From: Flavobacteriaceae bacterium
GTDB lineage: Bacteria; Bacteroidota; Bacteroidia; Flavobacteriales; Flavobacteriaceae
DNA length: 64,000 nucleotides
Direction of reading: 5' to 3'
Assembly (NCBI GenBank): GCA_947453195.1
Contig: CANGFO010000012.1
Location: forward strand, 1-64,000
Shown here: piece after piece, positions 52,180-61,137 of the stretch
How the letters are laid out: the number at the start of each line of letters is the position of its first letter
How positions within the stretch are numbered: the first letter of the stretch is position 1
Translations under genes and position numbers: made by a program
Notes under the pieces: generated by a model
What the model was told of the DNA's origin: nothing
Seen by the model: the letters and a program-made list of their open reading frames with translations, nothing else
The model's database searches: none

Positions 52180-52878
52180 ATGAAAGACCTTTTTGGTAAA
52201 GCCATTTTAGATTATCAAACCAATAATTCACCAGAAGATATCTTAACCGAAACCAACATTTCGGAGGCCGATGAGATGGAAGTGGCCTATCTTTTTCGTG
52301 ATTTTAATTCCATGCCCAAATTGGAACAAAAAGCGTTGCAACTTGCAAAAGGCAAAATTCTAGATGTGGGTTGTGGCGCCGGCAGTCACAGTTTGTATTT
52401 GCAGGAAAAAGGATTGGAGGTAACCGCAATTGATATTTCATCGAGCGCTATTAATGCGTGTGAATTGCGTGGAGTCAAAAATGCAAAAGTTCAAAATGTT
52501 TTGGATTTAGAAAATGACAAGTTTGATACTATTTTGTTATTAATGAACGGTACCGGAATTTTTGGAACACTTGCAGCAACGGCTACTTATTTGAAGCAAT
52601 TAAAAAGTTTGCTTGCGCCAAATGGACAAATATTGATTGATTCCTCGGATATTATTTACATGTTTGATGATGCCGAAGACGGTTCTAAATGGATTCCTGC
52701 CGAGGGTTATTATGGCGAATTAACCTTTACGATTTTTTATAAAAAGGAAACAGAAATACCTTTTCCTTGGTTGTATTTAGATTACAATACGTTACAAAAT
52801 GCAGCACATGCCAACGGATTGGAATGTGAACTGATTTCAGAAGGTGCGCATTTTGACTATTTAGCGCGATTGTATTAA
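52180..52878 (+). CDS. Class I SAM-dependent methyltransferase
   Basis: The 232-residue protein has the Rossmann-fold methyltransferase motifs: ILDVGCGAGSHSLYLQEKG (motif I, about 61-79), VTAIDISSSAINACE (motif II), FDTILLLMNGTGIFG and LLAPNGQILIDSSDI (post-motif). The substrate is not evident. It belongs to the small family found scattered in flavobacteria and is encoded alone, after a word repeat, with its own hairpin terminator at 52883-52910. Confidence 0.85.
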   Translation: MKDLFGKAILDYQTNNSPEDILTETNISEADEMEVAYLFRDFNSMPKLEQKALQLAKGKILDVGCGAGSHSLYLQEKGLEVTAIDISSSAINACELRGVKNAKVQNVLDLENDKFDTILLLMNGTGIFGTLAATATYLKQLKSLLAPNGQILIDSSDIIYMFDDAEDGSKWIPAEGYYGELTFTIFYKKETEIPFPWLYLDYNTLQNAAHANGLECELISEGAHFDYLARLY

Positions 52879-52882
52879 AATA

Positions 52883-52912
52883 AAAAACCCAAACATAGTT
52901 TGGGTTTTTTAT
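52883..52912 (+). terminator. Terminator of the methyltransferase gene
   Basis: AAACCCAAAC (up to 52894), loop ATA, and GTTTGGGTTT (52898-52907), flanked by A and T tracts. It can serve both this gene and the convergent DUF2059 gene. Confidence 0.88.
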
Positions 52913-52928
52913 TAAAAGTTGCAAGTAG

Positions 52929-53381
52929 TTATTGCATGTACTTCATTACTAAAGCTTGCATATCCCCTTGAAGTGATATCATTTCTTCTTGAGATTTAGT
53001 AGCAATAGTTTCTGCTTTAGCACCCATTTTCTTTCCAACTGGACTATTGTAAAAAGTTAACATGGCTTTGATATCTTCTTTAGTATACTCTTCCATATAG
53101 ATTTTTACAGTAGATTCAGTAACTTTAGCTGTTAAAGCATCAAATTCTACTAAGAATGCAGCATGTTTTTCTTCAGGAATCATACCTAAGATTTGTTTTT
53201 TAGCTGAAGCTAATTGTCCGCTAGCGCCACTTATTTCAATTACTTTTTCAACATCTTTTTTGAAAGCTTCATCAACAGGAGCAGCAGCAGTTAATTCAGC
53301 AGCAGGTTTCGCCGCATTGGTTTGTGCAATTCCAAATTGACTTACTAGAACTATTCCGAAGGTTAAAATTAATTTTTTCAT
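52929..53381 (-). CDS. DUF2059 secreted protein
   Basis: The 150-residue protein has a signal peptide ending IAQ (about 20), an Ala/Pro-rich short linker and a helical DUF2059 domain (about 38-150) with KVIEISGASGQLASAKKQI and EEYTKEDIKAMLTFYNSPVGKKM, the family hallmark. It is probably periplasmic; the function is unknown. It is a single-gene unit. Confidence 0.88.
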   Translation of the reverse strand: MKKLILTFGIVLVSQFGIAQTNAAKPAAELTAAAPVDEAFKKDVEKVIEISGASGQLASAKKQILGMIPEEKHAAFLVEFDALTAKVTESTVKIYMEEYTKEDIKAMLTFYNSPVGKKMGAKAETIATKSQEEMISLQGDMQALVMKYMQ

Positions 53382-53453
53382 TATTAGTTTTTTTTTAATT
53401 AGTTTATAAAAGTAAAATTTTGAATGTATTTTTCAAAATTAATTTGGGTTTTT

Positions 53454-53861
53454 TTAAGGAGTTTGAATCCGTAATGGAAGCATAAAAGCGCAGCGAACTT
53501 TTTTTCCTTTTTGTTCCGCTGGGGTCCAATTCGGACATTTTTTTAAAATTCGAATGGCCTCTTCTCCAGTTCCGTATCCTAGGTCTTTAAGAACTTTAAT
53601 ATCGGTTATAGAACCGTCTTTTTCTACTACAAACGAAATCATTAATTGTCCGTTTAAGCCAGGAACATCAGGAGTTCGGTAGTTTTTGGCTATGTATTCG
53701 TAAAATTTATTGTAACCACCTTTAAACTCGGGTTTAATTTCAAGTCCCGCCGAATTGTAAACGGAAATGTCCTCAGTTGTGTCAGGTGCTATGGGTTCAG
53801 TTTGCGCTTTTGCATTTTGAAAAGCAACAAAACAAAGAAATAGAAATACTAACTTTTTCAT
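53454..53861 (-). CDS. TonB C-terminal domain protein
   Basis: The 135-residue protein has a signal peptide (FLFLCFVAFQNAKAQ) and a TonB-like C-terminal domain (about 55-135) with GLNGQLMISFVVEKDGSITDIKVLKDLG and RILKKCPNWTPAEQKGKKVRCAFMLPLRI. It has no classical N-terminal membrane anchor or Pro-rich spanner, so it is likely a periplasmic or exported TonB-domain protein rather than an energiser of a receptor. It lies nine nt upstream of the QueE stop, so it is cotranscribed behind queE. Confidence 0.87.
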   Translation of the reverse strand: MKKLVFLFLCFVAFQNAKAQTEPIAPDTTEDISVYNSAGLEIKPEFKGGYNKFYEYIAKNYRTPDVPGLNGQLMISFVVEKDGSITDIKVLKDLGYGTGEEAIRILKKCPNWTPAEQKGKKVRCAFMLPLRIQTP

Positions 53862-53869
53862 TCTTTTAA

Positions 53870-54502
53870 TTAGGGAATATTAAGGTATTTGTGCGTTTGT
53901 AACGAAACCCTCCATTTCGGATTTTTCATTACATAATCTACAATGAGTGGCGTCATTTCTTCTTTTTTACTCCATTCTGGTTGTAAGAAAAGTATTGCGT
54001 TTGGATTCACTTTTTCGGCTTGTTCCTCTGCAAATATGAAATCGTGTTTGTTGTAAATAATTACTTTCAATTCGTTTGCAATTGCATAAGCTCCTGCAAC
54101 TGGTAATTTATTTTTCTTCGGAGATAAGCAAAACCAATCCCAAGTTCCTGTAACGTCATAACAGCCCGAAGTTTCAATATGTACCTTAAGGTCTTGCTCT
54201 TTTAGCTTATTGGTAAGCAAAGTCATGTCCCAAGTAAGGGGTTCACCTCCAGTGATTACTACCGTATCGGCATATTTTTTTGCGTTTGCAACAATAAGGT
54301 CCGTTGGTGTAGGTGGGTGCAATTCGGCATTCCAACTTTCTTTAACATCACACCAATGGCAGCCTACGTCGCAACCACCAATACGAATGAAATAAGCGGC
54401 AGTACCCGTATGATATCCTTCCCCTTGGATGGTGTAAAACTCCTCCATTAAGGGTAGCATTTCGCCTTTATCTACTGCTATTTGTATGTTTTTGTCTAGC
54501 AT
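53870..54502 (-). CDS. queE: 7-carboxy-7-deazaguanine synthase (QueE)
   Basis: QueE is the radical SAM enzyme that forms 7-carboxy-7-deazaguanine on the queuosine route. The 210-residue protein has GEGYHTGTAAYFIR, the cluster-binding C-DVG-C-HW-C at 44-51 (CxxxCxxC) and VVITGGEPLTW, the characteristic glycine-rich SAM segment. It is of the short type. No other queuosine genes (queC, queD, queF) are near. It is followed on the same strand by the TonB-domain gene. Confidence 0.93.
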   Translation of the reverse strand: MLDKNIQIAVDKGEMLPLMEEFYTIQGEGYHTGTAAYFIRIGGCDVGCHWCDVKESWNAELHPPTPTDLIVANAKKYADTVVITGGEPLTWDMTLLTNKLKEQDLKVHIETSGCYDVTGTWDWFCLSPKKNKLPVAGAYAIANELKVIIYNKHDFIFAEEQAEKVNPNAILFLQPEWSKKEEMTPLIVDYVMKNPKWRVSLQTHKYLNIP

Positions 54503-54581
54503 TTTTTTAAGGTTCTAAGGAACTAAGTTGCTAAGTTTTGTTTCTTTATTATTATCAAATAGTGATAAATGGTTTGCTTAA

Positions 54582-54677
54582 TAGCCCTGATGCAAGGAAA
54601 AAGCCTCGCTTGCGAGCTTTGGAAAAGCAGCAGGAAATTCGTTTACCGATAAATCCCAAGCCATTCGCTTCTAATTA
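54582..54677 (-). repeat. Flavobacterial structured repeat, copy C (inverted)
   Basis: Read on the minus strand it starts TTAGAAGCGAATGGCTTGG, directly after the der stop codon TAA, and ends CATCAGGGCTAT, the same border pattern as the copies at 22568-22645 and 60860-61006. Its centre is a GC-rich hairpin (CTCGC-TT-GCGAG at 54605-54616). It is diverged but recognisable. Confidence 0.5.
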
Positions 54678-55985
54678 TTTTTCTCTCAAGTAAATATCAA
54701 TCGGCACTCCCGAAAAATCCCAATGCTCTCGAATTTTATTTTCTAGAAAACGTTTGTAGGGCTCTTTCACATATTGCGGCAAGTTGGCAAAAAACACAAA
54801 CTGAGGCGTTGGCGTTGGCAACTGCATGCAATATTTTATCTTCACATACTTCCCTTTAATAGCTGGTGGTGGGAAATTTTCTATGATTTTCAACATGTAA
54901 TCGTTGAATTTTGAGGTCGAGATACGCTGACTTCTATTTTCGTGCACTTTTACTGTTGCTTCAAGCGCTTTCAGTAAACGTTGTTTTGTTAAGGCCGAAA
55001 TGAATAAAATAGGCACATCCGTAAAAGGTTGCAATTCTTCTCTAATTTTAAGTTCATAGTCTCTTGTTGACATGGTGTCTTTTTCGACTAAGTCCCATTT
55101 GTTGACTAAAATAACAACTCCTTTTCGGTTTTTTTCGGCCAACCAAAAAATACTTTGGTCCTGTCCTTCAAATCCTCTCGTGGCATCGATAATTAGAATA
55201 CAAACATCAGAATGCTCAATGGCACGAACCGAACGCATCACCGAATAAAATTCTAAATCTTCTTTTACTTTGGCTTTTCTACGAATACCTGCGGTGTCCA
55301 CAAGGTTAAATTCAAATCCAAAACGGTCAAATTTAGTATCAATAGAATCTCTGGTAGTTCCTGCAATATCGGTAACAATGTAGCGATCTTGCCCAATTAA
55401 AGCATTGATGAAACTAGATTTTCCTGCGTTAGGTCTACCAACCACAGCAAATCGAGGTAATTCAATTTCTTCTTGAGTAGGTAATGGTTTTACCGGAAAG
55501 GAATCAATTAGCGCATCTAATAAATCTCCGGTTCCGCTTCCTGAAATACTGGCAAACGAATAATATTCGCCCAAACCTAAATTATAAAATTCCACTGCGT
55601 CTTTTTCACGCATGGCGTTGTCTACTTTATTAACGGCAAGTAAAACGGGTTTGGTTACTTTTCGAAGTAATTTTGCCACCGCATCATCCATAGGGGTAAT
55701 GCCTTCCTCTACATCAACAACAAAAATAATGACATCGGCTTCGTCAATAGCTAATTCTACCTGCTTGCGAATTTCTTCTTCAAATACATCATCGCTTCCT
55801 TTAATGTATCCTCCCGTATCAATAACTGAAAATTCCTTTCCATTCCATTCACTTTTTCCGTAATTTCTATCTCTGGTTACTCCAGAAACCGAATCCACGA
55901 TAGCTTCTCTTCGTTTAATCAACCTATTAAAAAGAGTTGATTTTCCTACATTTGGTCTTCCAACAATGGCTACAATGTTATTCAT
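54675..55985 (-). CDS. der: Ribosome assembly GTPase Der
   Basis: Der (EngA) has two tandem GTPase domains needed for 50S maturation. The 436-aa product has G1 GRPNVGKST at 8-16 and the second G1 GRPNAGKSS at about 184-192, G4 NKVD and NKWD, and a C-terminal KH-like domain ([24 protein letters not shown] to [12 protein letters not shown]). All motifs are intact. Its stop codon TAA runs directly into a structured repeat. Confidence 0.97.
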   Translation of the reverse strand: MNNIVAIVGRPNVGKSTLFNRLIKRREAIVDSVSGVTRDRNYGKSEWNGKEFSVIDTGGYIKGSDDVFEEEIRKQVELAIDEADVIIFVVDVEEGITPMDDAVAKLLRKVTKPVLLAVNKVDNAMREKDAVEFYNLGLGEYYSFASISGSGTGDLLDALIDSFPVKPLPTQEEIELPRFAVVGRPNAGKSSFINALIGQDRYIVTDIAGTTRDSIDTKFDRFGFEFNLVDTAGIRRKAKVKEDLEFYSVMRSVRAIEHSDVCILIIDATRGFEGQDQSIFWLAEKNRKGVVILVNKWDLVEKDTMSTRDYELKIREELQPFTDVPILFISALTKQRLLKALEATVKVHENRSQRISTSKFNDYMLKIIENFPPPAIKGKYVKIKYCMQLPTPTPQFVFFANLPQYVKEPYKRFLENKIREHWDFSGVPIDIYLREK

Positions 55986-56090
55986 AGTATTTTTAAATAA
56001 GCTGCAAAGGTACTATTTAGTGCTGTAAAATCAATTTTTTTACAACTTTACTCTTAATTATTATGCAAATAAATAAAAGTAGAATAATTA

Positions 56091-57365
56091 TTACATCTTA
56101 TTTAATAGCTCGAAGTAGTCTTTTTCAATACTTTCTTGATGGTTGGGGTGGGAAATTTTCACCAACTCGGCTGCCCTTTGTTTCAGGGTTTTCCCATATA
56201 AATCGGCAATGCCGTATTCGGTAATTACGTAATGAATGTGCGCTCTAGTAGTAACGACTCCGGCGCCTTGTTTTAGGAAAGGAACAATTCGGCTCACGCC
56301 TTTTTTAGTAGTTGAAGGCAGTGCAATAATAGCTTTACCTCCCGGACTTAATGACGCTCCTCGTATGAAATCCATTTGGCCGCCCACGCCAGAATACATA
56401 TGTGGCCCAATAGAATCGGCACAAACTTGCCCCGTTAAATCTACTTCAATAGCCGAATTTATTGCAACCATTTTTGGGTTCTTACGAATCCTTGCGGTAT
56501 CATTAACCATAGATGATTCTTTCATTTCTATAAACGGATTGTCGTTTACAAAATCATATAAGCGTTTGGAGCCCATTAAAAAAGTAGCCAAAACTCTGCC
56601 GCGTAAAGTGCCTTTGTAGTTGCAATTGATGACGTCATTTTCAATTAAATCAATCACCCCATCCGAAAACATTTCGGTATGCAAACCCAAATCTTTATGA
56701 TGAATTAATTTACTTAAAGCCGCATTCGGGATGGATCCAATCCCCATTTGTAAGGTGCTCTTATCTTCAATTAATGAAGCAATATAATTTCCTATTTTTT
56801 CTTCTTCGGCAGTGAAAGGTGCTGGTTCGTGGCCATAAATAGGCATATTTACATCAACCAAATAATCAATTTCATCAATATGTAAAATTCCATCTCCAAA
56901 GGTTCTCGGCATTTGAGGATTTACTTGCGCCACTACAATTTTGGCATTTTCAATTGCTGCAACCGTGGCTTCTACAGAAACTCCAAGGGAACAATAACCG
57001 TGTTTGTCGGGTGGTGAAACATGAATGAAAGCCACATCAAGAGGTAATACATTTTTGCGAAACAAATGCGGTAATTCACTTAAAAAAACCGGAGTATACG
57101 ATCCGTTACCTGCTTTTAAGGTATGCCGAACATTGGCGCCAATAAAAAATGAATTCACATGAAAGCTAGCTGCAAGTTCGGGGTTGGCATAGCGTGCTTC
57201 GCCTTCTACATGAAGGTGGCAAATTTCTACATCGCGCAACTCCGTAGCTCTTTCGGTTAAAGCGTTAGATAATATTGTGGGCGCTGCAGCGGCAGCATGA
57301 AGATATACTCGATCCCCTGATTTTACAACTTTTACAGCATCGGCTGCGGTTACATATTTACTCAT
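56091..57365 (-). CDS. Acetyl-CoA hydrolase/transferase family CoA-transferase
   Basis: The 424-residue enzyme belongs to the class I CoA-transferase family of 4-hydroxybutyrate or acetyl-CoA:acyl CoA transferases (Cat1/Cat2/ACH1-like). Visible are SGDRVYLHAAAAAPTILSNALTERA, the core LQMGIGSIPNAALSKLIHHKDLGLHTEMFSDGV with the expected glutamate (HTEMFSDG), and GGQMDFIRGASLS. The substrate cannot be assigned; in flavobacteria the gene is often annotated as 4-hydroxybutyrate CoA-transferase. It is monocistronic. Confidence 0.88.
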   Translation of the reverse strand: MSKYVTAADAVKVVKSGDRVYLHAAAAAPTILSNALTERATELRDVEICHLHVEGEARYANPELAASFHVNSFFIGANVRHTLKAGNGSYTPVFLSELPHLFRKNVLPLDVAFIHVSPPDKHGYCSLGVSVEATVAAIENAKIVVAQVNPQMPRTFGDGILHIDEIDYLVDVNMPIYGHEPAPFTAEEEKIGNYIASLIEDKSTLQMGIGSIPNAALSKLIHHKDLGLHTEMFSDGVIDLIENDVINCNYKGTLRGRVLATFLMGSKRLYDFVNDNPFIEMKESSMVNDTARIRKNPKMVAINSAIEVDLTGQVCADSIGPHMYSGVGGQMDFIRGASLSPGGKAIIALPSTTKKGVSRIVPFLKQGAGVVTTRAHIHYVITEYGIADLYGKTLKQRAAELVKISHPNHQESIEKDYFELLNKM

Positions 57366-57543
57366 ACCTAATAAATTTTAGGCAAAGTTAAATTCTGAAA
57401 CGTTCTAAAAATATGACAAAACTCATATCGGAGTGAAATTTAATAATAGTATCTAAAATGAATAAAACGAGTTTTAAATTTTCTATAAAGGAAGGTCAAA
57501 AACTGAACACTTTTCACTATTTTTACCGCCTCAAAAGAAGCAG

Positions 57544-58359
57544 ATGATTATTCCAAAAACTAGAGAAGAAATTGAATTGATGCGTGAAAGCGCGCTGATT
57601 GTTTCCAAAACATTAGGCGAAATAGCAAAAGTAATTAAGCCTGGTGTAACCACATTATATTTAGACAAACTTGCCGAAGAATGCATTAGAGATCACGGTG
57701 CTGTGCCAGGATTTTTAGGTCTTTATGGATTTCCAAATACTTTATGTGTGAGTCCAAATACGCAGGTAGTTCATGGAATTCCAAATGATAAACCACTTGA
57801 AGAAGGCGATATTATTTCGGTAGATTGTGGTGCTTTAAAAAATGGTTTTTATGGAGATCATGCGTATAGTTTTGCAATTGGAGAAGTGGCTCCCGAAGTG
57901 AAAAAATTATTGCAGGTTACTAAAGAAAGTTTGTATATCGGAATTAAAGAATTTCGTATAGGCAATAGAGTAGAAGATGTTGGAAATGCCATTCAAAAAT
58001 ATTGTGAAGGGCATGGATATGGCGTGGTTAGAGAATTAGTTGGTCACGGTATTGGAACAAAAATGCACGAAGATCCCGAAATGCCAAATTACGGAAAAAA
58101 AGGTCGCGGGAAAATGTTTATTGAAGGTATGGTAGTAGCTATCGAACCAATGATTAACATGGGAACTAAAAACATCAAACAGTTAAAAGACGGGTGGACT
58201 ATCCTTACTGCCGACGGAAAACCAAGCGCACATTTTGAGCACGATGTGGCTATTATAGATGGAAAACCAGAAATCTTATCTACTTTTAAATACATTTATG
58301 ACGCACTAGGAATTGTGAGTAATGAAGAAGATGAATTTCGTAGAACCCCATTAAGTTAA
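57544..58359 (+). CDS. map: Type I methionyl aminopeptidase
   Basis: Map removes the initiator methionine. The 271-aa protein has the five conserved metal ligands in VSVDCGALKNGFYGDHAYSF (Asp residues), GHGIGTKMHEDPEMPN (His), EGMVVAIEPM (Glu) and AHFEHDVAI (Glu), and the substrate His in VVHGIPN. The ATG at 57544 follows the family N-terminus (MIIPKTREEIELMRESA). It is followed after two nt by a methyltransferase gene. Confidence 0.96.
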   Translation: MIIPKTREEIELMRESALIVSKTLGEIAKVIKPGVTTLYLDKLAEECIRDHGAVPGFLGLYGFPNTLCVSPNTQVVHGIPNDKPLEEGDIISVDCGALKNGFYGDHAYSFAIGEVAPEVKKLLQVTKESLYIGIKEFRIGNRVEDVGNAIQKYCEGHGYGVVRELVGHGIGTKMHEDPEMPNYGKKGRGKMFIEGMVVAIEPMINMGTKNIKQLKDGWTILTADGKPSAHFEHDVAIIDGKPEILSTFKYIYDALGIVSNEEDEFRRTPLS

Positions 58360-58361
58360 GG

Positions 58362-59132
58362 ATGAAAAGAATATTCAAGTTTATTTTAAATACCATTCCA
58401 AGGCCAATATTAATTCGGTTGAGCATTGTGGTGCGACCAATTTTAGCTTTTTTGTTAAAAGGAAATCGTTTTACAGATCCAATTGACGGAAAAAGTTTCA
58501 GCATGTTTTTACCTTATGGTTATGGAAACCAACGAAATAATGTACTTTCACCAAGCACACTTTCACTAGAAAGACACCGTTTATTATGGTTGTATTTGCA
58601 AAATGAAACCGATTTTTTCACCTCAACAGAAAATAAAAAAGTTTTGCATTTTGCTCCCGAGCAAGAGTTTTACAAACGTTTCAAAAAACAAACCAATATT
58701 GAGTATACTACTACCGATTTGCTTTCGCCTTTGGCAGATGTAAAAGCAGATATTTGTAATTTACCTTTTGAAGATAATAGCTACGATATTATTTTTTGTA
58801 ACCACGTTTTAGAGCACATTCCAGATGATACCAAAGCCATGCAAGAATTGTATCGTGTCTTAAAGCCAGGAGGAATGGGAGTTTTTCAAATTCCGCAAGA
58901 GTTATCAAGAGCAACAACTTTTTCTGATGATACCATTGTAGACCAAAAAGAACGCGCTAAAATCTTTGGTCAATACGATCATGTTCGTGTGTATGGTAGA
59001 GATTATTTCGACAAATTAAGAAGTATCGGATTTCAAGTAGTTGAAGAAGAGTACACGGCTAAATTAGCTCCTGAATTAGTTGAAAAATATTGTTTGGCAA
59101 AAGGGGAAATTATCCCGGTTTGTTTTAAATAA
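58362..59132 (+). CDS. Class I SAM-dependent methyltransferase
   Basis: The 256-residue protein begins with a basic, partly hydrophobic stretch (IFKFILNTIPRPILIRLSIVV), then CGSC-less insertions and the Methyltransf_11 core: VLHFAPEQEFYKRFKKQTN, ADICNLPFEDNSYDIIFCNHVLEHIPDD and ELYRVLKPGGMGVFQIP. The substrate is unknown. It starts two nt after the map stop, so the pair is cotranscribed, an arrangement seen in other flavobacteria. Confidence 0.85.
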   Translation: MKRIFKFILNTIPRPILIRLSIVVRPILAFLLKGNRFTDPIDGKSFSMFLPYGYGNQRNNVLSPSTLSLERHRLLWLYLQNETDFFTSTENKKVLHFAPEQEFYKRFKKQTNIEYTTTDLLSPLADVKADICNLPFEDNSYDIIFCNHVLEHIPDDTKAMQELYRVLKPGGMGVFQIPQELSRATTFSDDTIVDQKERAKIFGQYDHVRVYGRDYFDKLRSIGFQVVEEEYTAKLAPELVEKYCLAKGEIIPVCFK

Positions 59133-59198
59133 AAATATCCATCTTGCTTAATTGCAGATAATAATAATTGTTATCTTTACATTTATTATTATCAATTT

Positions 59199-60449
59199 AT
59201 GTTCAGAAAATATTTACTACTTATTTCATTACTTTTTTGTGCTACGGTTTCATTTTCTCAAGAAAAAGAAGTCTTGCCTCCCTTTTACATTAAAACAGTT
59301 TCCTTTGTTCAAAACGGACAAAATGCGGTGCCTTTGTTTTTATTAGGTGATACTTTTCAATTGCAATTTGATGATTTGCACGGTACTGAAGACAATTATT
59401 ATTATAAAATCACCCATTGTGATTACGATTGGAAACCTTCTCAATTATCGGTAAATGAATACTTAGGTGGTTTTGATGAACAACGAATTCAAGAGTATTC
59501 CAATTCGTTTAATGCACTTCAAATTTATTCGCATTACAAACTTACATTCCCTAATAAGTTAACCCAGCTTAAAGTAAGCGGGAATTATATCATTAGTATC
59601 TTAAACGAGAATAGAGAAGTGGTATTTTCTAGAAAAGTAATTATTTATGAGGATCTCGTTGCTGTGCCTATGCAAGTAAAAAGAGCGCGTACCAATGCCA
59701 ATTTGCAATACAAACACAATTTAGATTTTGCCGTCAAATCCAATGCAATAACCTTTCAAAGTCCGCTAACGAATGTCAAAGTGTTGTTAATGCAAAACGG
59801 CCGCTTTGATAATGCAATTTCAAATATTAAACCCATGTACACCATGGGAAATGATTTAATTTATAAGTATGATGCCGAAACCCAATTTTGGGCCGGAAAC
59901 GAATACCTGTTTTTTGAAAATAAAAACATCAGAGCTGCTACCAATAGCATTGCTCATGTAGATTCTAATAGCGGCTTATACAGTTGTTATTTATATACTA
60001 ATAATGCTCGAGCTTCGCAACAATACACCTATTGGCCCGATATAAATGGTAATTTTTTGATCACCAATATCAACGCCGAAAATAGTGAAATAGAATCGGA
60101 TTATGCTTGGATTTATTTCTCGCTTTCTGCGCCTGCTTTTTATTTAGACAGAAACATTTATGTCACCGGAATGTTCAATAATTATGCGCTTACCGATGAA
60201 AACAAAATGGATTACAATGAGAAAAAAGGCATTTATGAAAAGGCCATGATGATTAAGCAAGGATTTACCAATTACTCTTATTCTATTGGAGATGGAAAAG
60301 GAAAAATTGATGCTGAAAATGCCATTGATGGTAACTTTTGGCAAACCGAAAACAACTACCACGCCATCATTTACTATCGTGAAAACAACCAGCGTTACGA
60401 TAGAGTAATCGGAAAAGGAATTGCAACTTCTACAGAAATAATTAATTAA
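59199..60449 (+). CDS. DUF5103 protein, T9SS plug-type
   Basis: The 416-residue protein has a signal peptide (LLFCATVSFSQ) and the DUF5103 region: FYIKTVSFVQNGQ, NAVPLFLLGDTFQLQFDDL, HCDYDWKPSQLSVNEYL and AWIYFSLSAPAF followed by IYVTGMFNNYALTDENKM. In F. johnsoniae a DUF5103 protein closes the periplasmic side of the SprA translocon in complex with it (the 'Plug'). This member could do the same or be a paralogue. It is upstream of apaG, whose promoter lies within its 3' end. Confidence 0.88.
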   Translation: MFRKYLLLISLLFCATVSFSQEKEVLPPFYIKTVSFVQNGQNAVPLFLLGDTFQLQFDDLHGTEDNYYYKITHCDYDWKPSQLSVNEYLGGFDEQRIQEYSNSFNALQIYSHYKLTFPNKLTQLKVSGNYIISILNENREVVFSRKVIIYEDLVAVPMQVKRARTNANLQYKHNLDFAVKSNAITFQSPLTNVKVLLMQNGRFDNAISNIKPMYTMGNDLIYKYDAETQFWAGNEYLFFENKNIRAATNSIAHVDSNSGLYSCYLYTNNARASQQYTYWPDINGNFLITNINAENSEIESDYAWIYFSLSAPAFYLDRNIYVTGMFNNYALTDENKMDYNEKKGIYEKAMMIKQGFTNYSYSIGDGKGKIDAENAIDGNFWQTENNYHAIIYYRENNQRYDRVIGKGIATSTEIIN

Positions 60450-60454
60450 TTTTG
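60421..60454 (+). promoter_or_regulatory. apaG promoter within the DUF5103 gene end
   Basis: TTG at 60421-60423, 23-nt spacer, TAATTTTG at 60447-60454, and the apaG ATG at 60477. The element overlaps the DUF5103 stop codon. Confidence 0.6.
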
Positions 60455-60476
60455 TAACTTTACAAAAAGATAGTTT

Positions 60477-60863
60477 ATGGTTACTCAAATTACAAGAGGC
60501 ATAAAAATATCGGTAAACACTAGTTTTGAAGGCACTTACTTCAAAAACTACAAAATGCATTTTGCTTTCTCCTACGAAATCACTATAGAAAATTCAAGCA
60601 AAGACACCGTTCAGTTAATAACCCGCCATTGGGAAATATTTGATTCTTTAAATGATCTAGAAATTGTAGATGGTGAAGGCGTAATCGGAAAAAAACCAGT
60701 GCTAAAGCCCGGTGAGTCGCATACCTATTCTTCTGGTTGCTTGCTTTCTTCGCCACATGGCACCATGAAAGGATTTTTTAATATGATTAATTTCACCACT
60801 ACAAGAAATTTCCGAGTGGTTGTTCCTGCATTTCGTTTAAGTGCTCCTTATGCTTTAAATTAG
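60477..60863 (+). CDS. apaG: ApaG family protein
   Basis: The 128-residue product is an ApaG domain (Ig-like fold, linked in enterobacteria to Co2+/Mg2+ efflux and mistranslation phenotypes). It shows GIKISVNTSFEGTYFKNYKMHFAFSYEITIEN, HWEIFDSLNDLEIVDGEGVIGKKPVLKPGESHTYSSGC and the terminal FRVVVPAFRLSAP. The stop codon TAG is the second to fourth base of an adjoining structured repeat (60860-61006), so the original C-terminus may have been trimmed or replaced by the repeat; the family ends at about this point anyway. Confidence 0.9.
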   Translation: MVTQITRGIKISVNTSFEGTYFKNYKMHFAFSYEITIENSSKDTVQLITRHWEIFDSLNDLEIVDGEGVIGKKPVLKPGESHTYSSGCLLSSPHGTMKGFFNMINFTTTRNFRVVVPAFRLSAPYALN

Positions 60864-61006
60864 AAGCTAATCCAGCTATCCATTCCAAGTTTACTTGAAA
60901 AAATCTTTTTTTATAAACCCAAAAACGTGCTCCCAAGGTCGCAGTTTTTAGACAATAAAAAATAGCTTTTCCCTCGTAAAGCTTTCCATTTCTATCTGGG
61001 CTAGGG
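60860..61006 (+). repeat. Flavobacterial structured repeat, copy B (long form)
   Basis: It begins TTAGAAGCTAATCCAGCTATC and ends TTCTATCTGGGCTAGGG, the same borders as copy A, but holds about 70 extra nt in the centre (AGCTTTTCCCTCGTAAAGCT hairpin at 60964-60983). The TAG stop codon of apaG belongs to its first bases. Confidence 0.65.
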
Positions 61007-61039
61007 TAAGTAAAGTGTTACAAAGTTAAATGCTATTTC

Positions 61040-61073
61040 TTGTTAAAAATTCAAAAAAACCTTTGTACTTTTG
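61040..61073 (+). promoter_or_regulatory. pruA promoter
   Basis: TTG at 61040-61042, 23-nt spacer, TACTTTTG at 61066-61073. TGTTACAAA occurs twice (61016-61024 and 61072-61080) and could be a binding site. The leader to the ATG is about 60 nt. Confidence 0.65.
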
Positions 61074-61137
61074 TTACAAATTGAATATTTACGAATAATA
61101 AATTATCTTAGAGTCTAAAAATCAAACAATATATATT

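Noticed and set aside
57366..57543. Gap between the CoA-transferase and map genes
   Set aside because: No ORF, hairpin with T tract or clear TAnnTTTG box was found; treated as plain leader DNA.
59152..59346. 64-codon plus-strand frame before and over the DUF5103 start
   Set aside because: Out of frame with a gene that has a clear signal peptide; no similarity or start signal.
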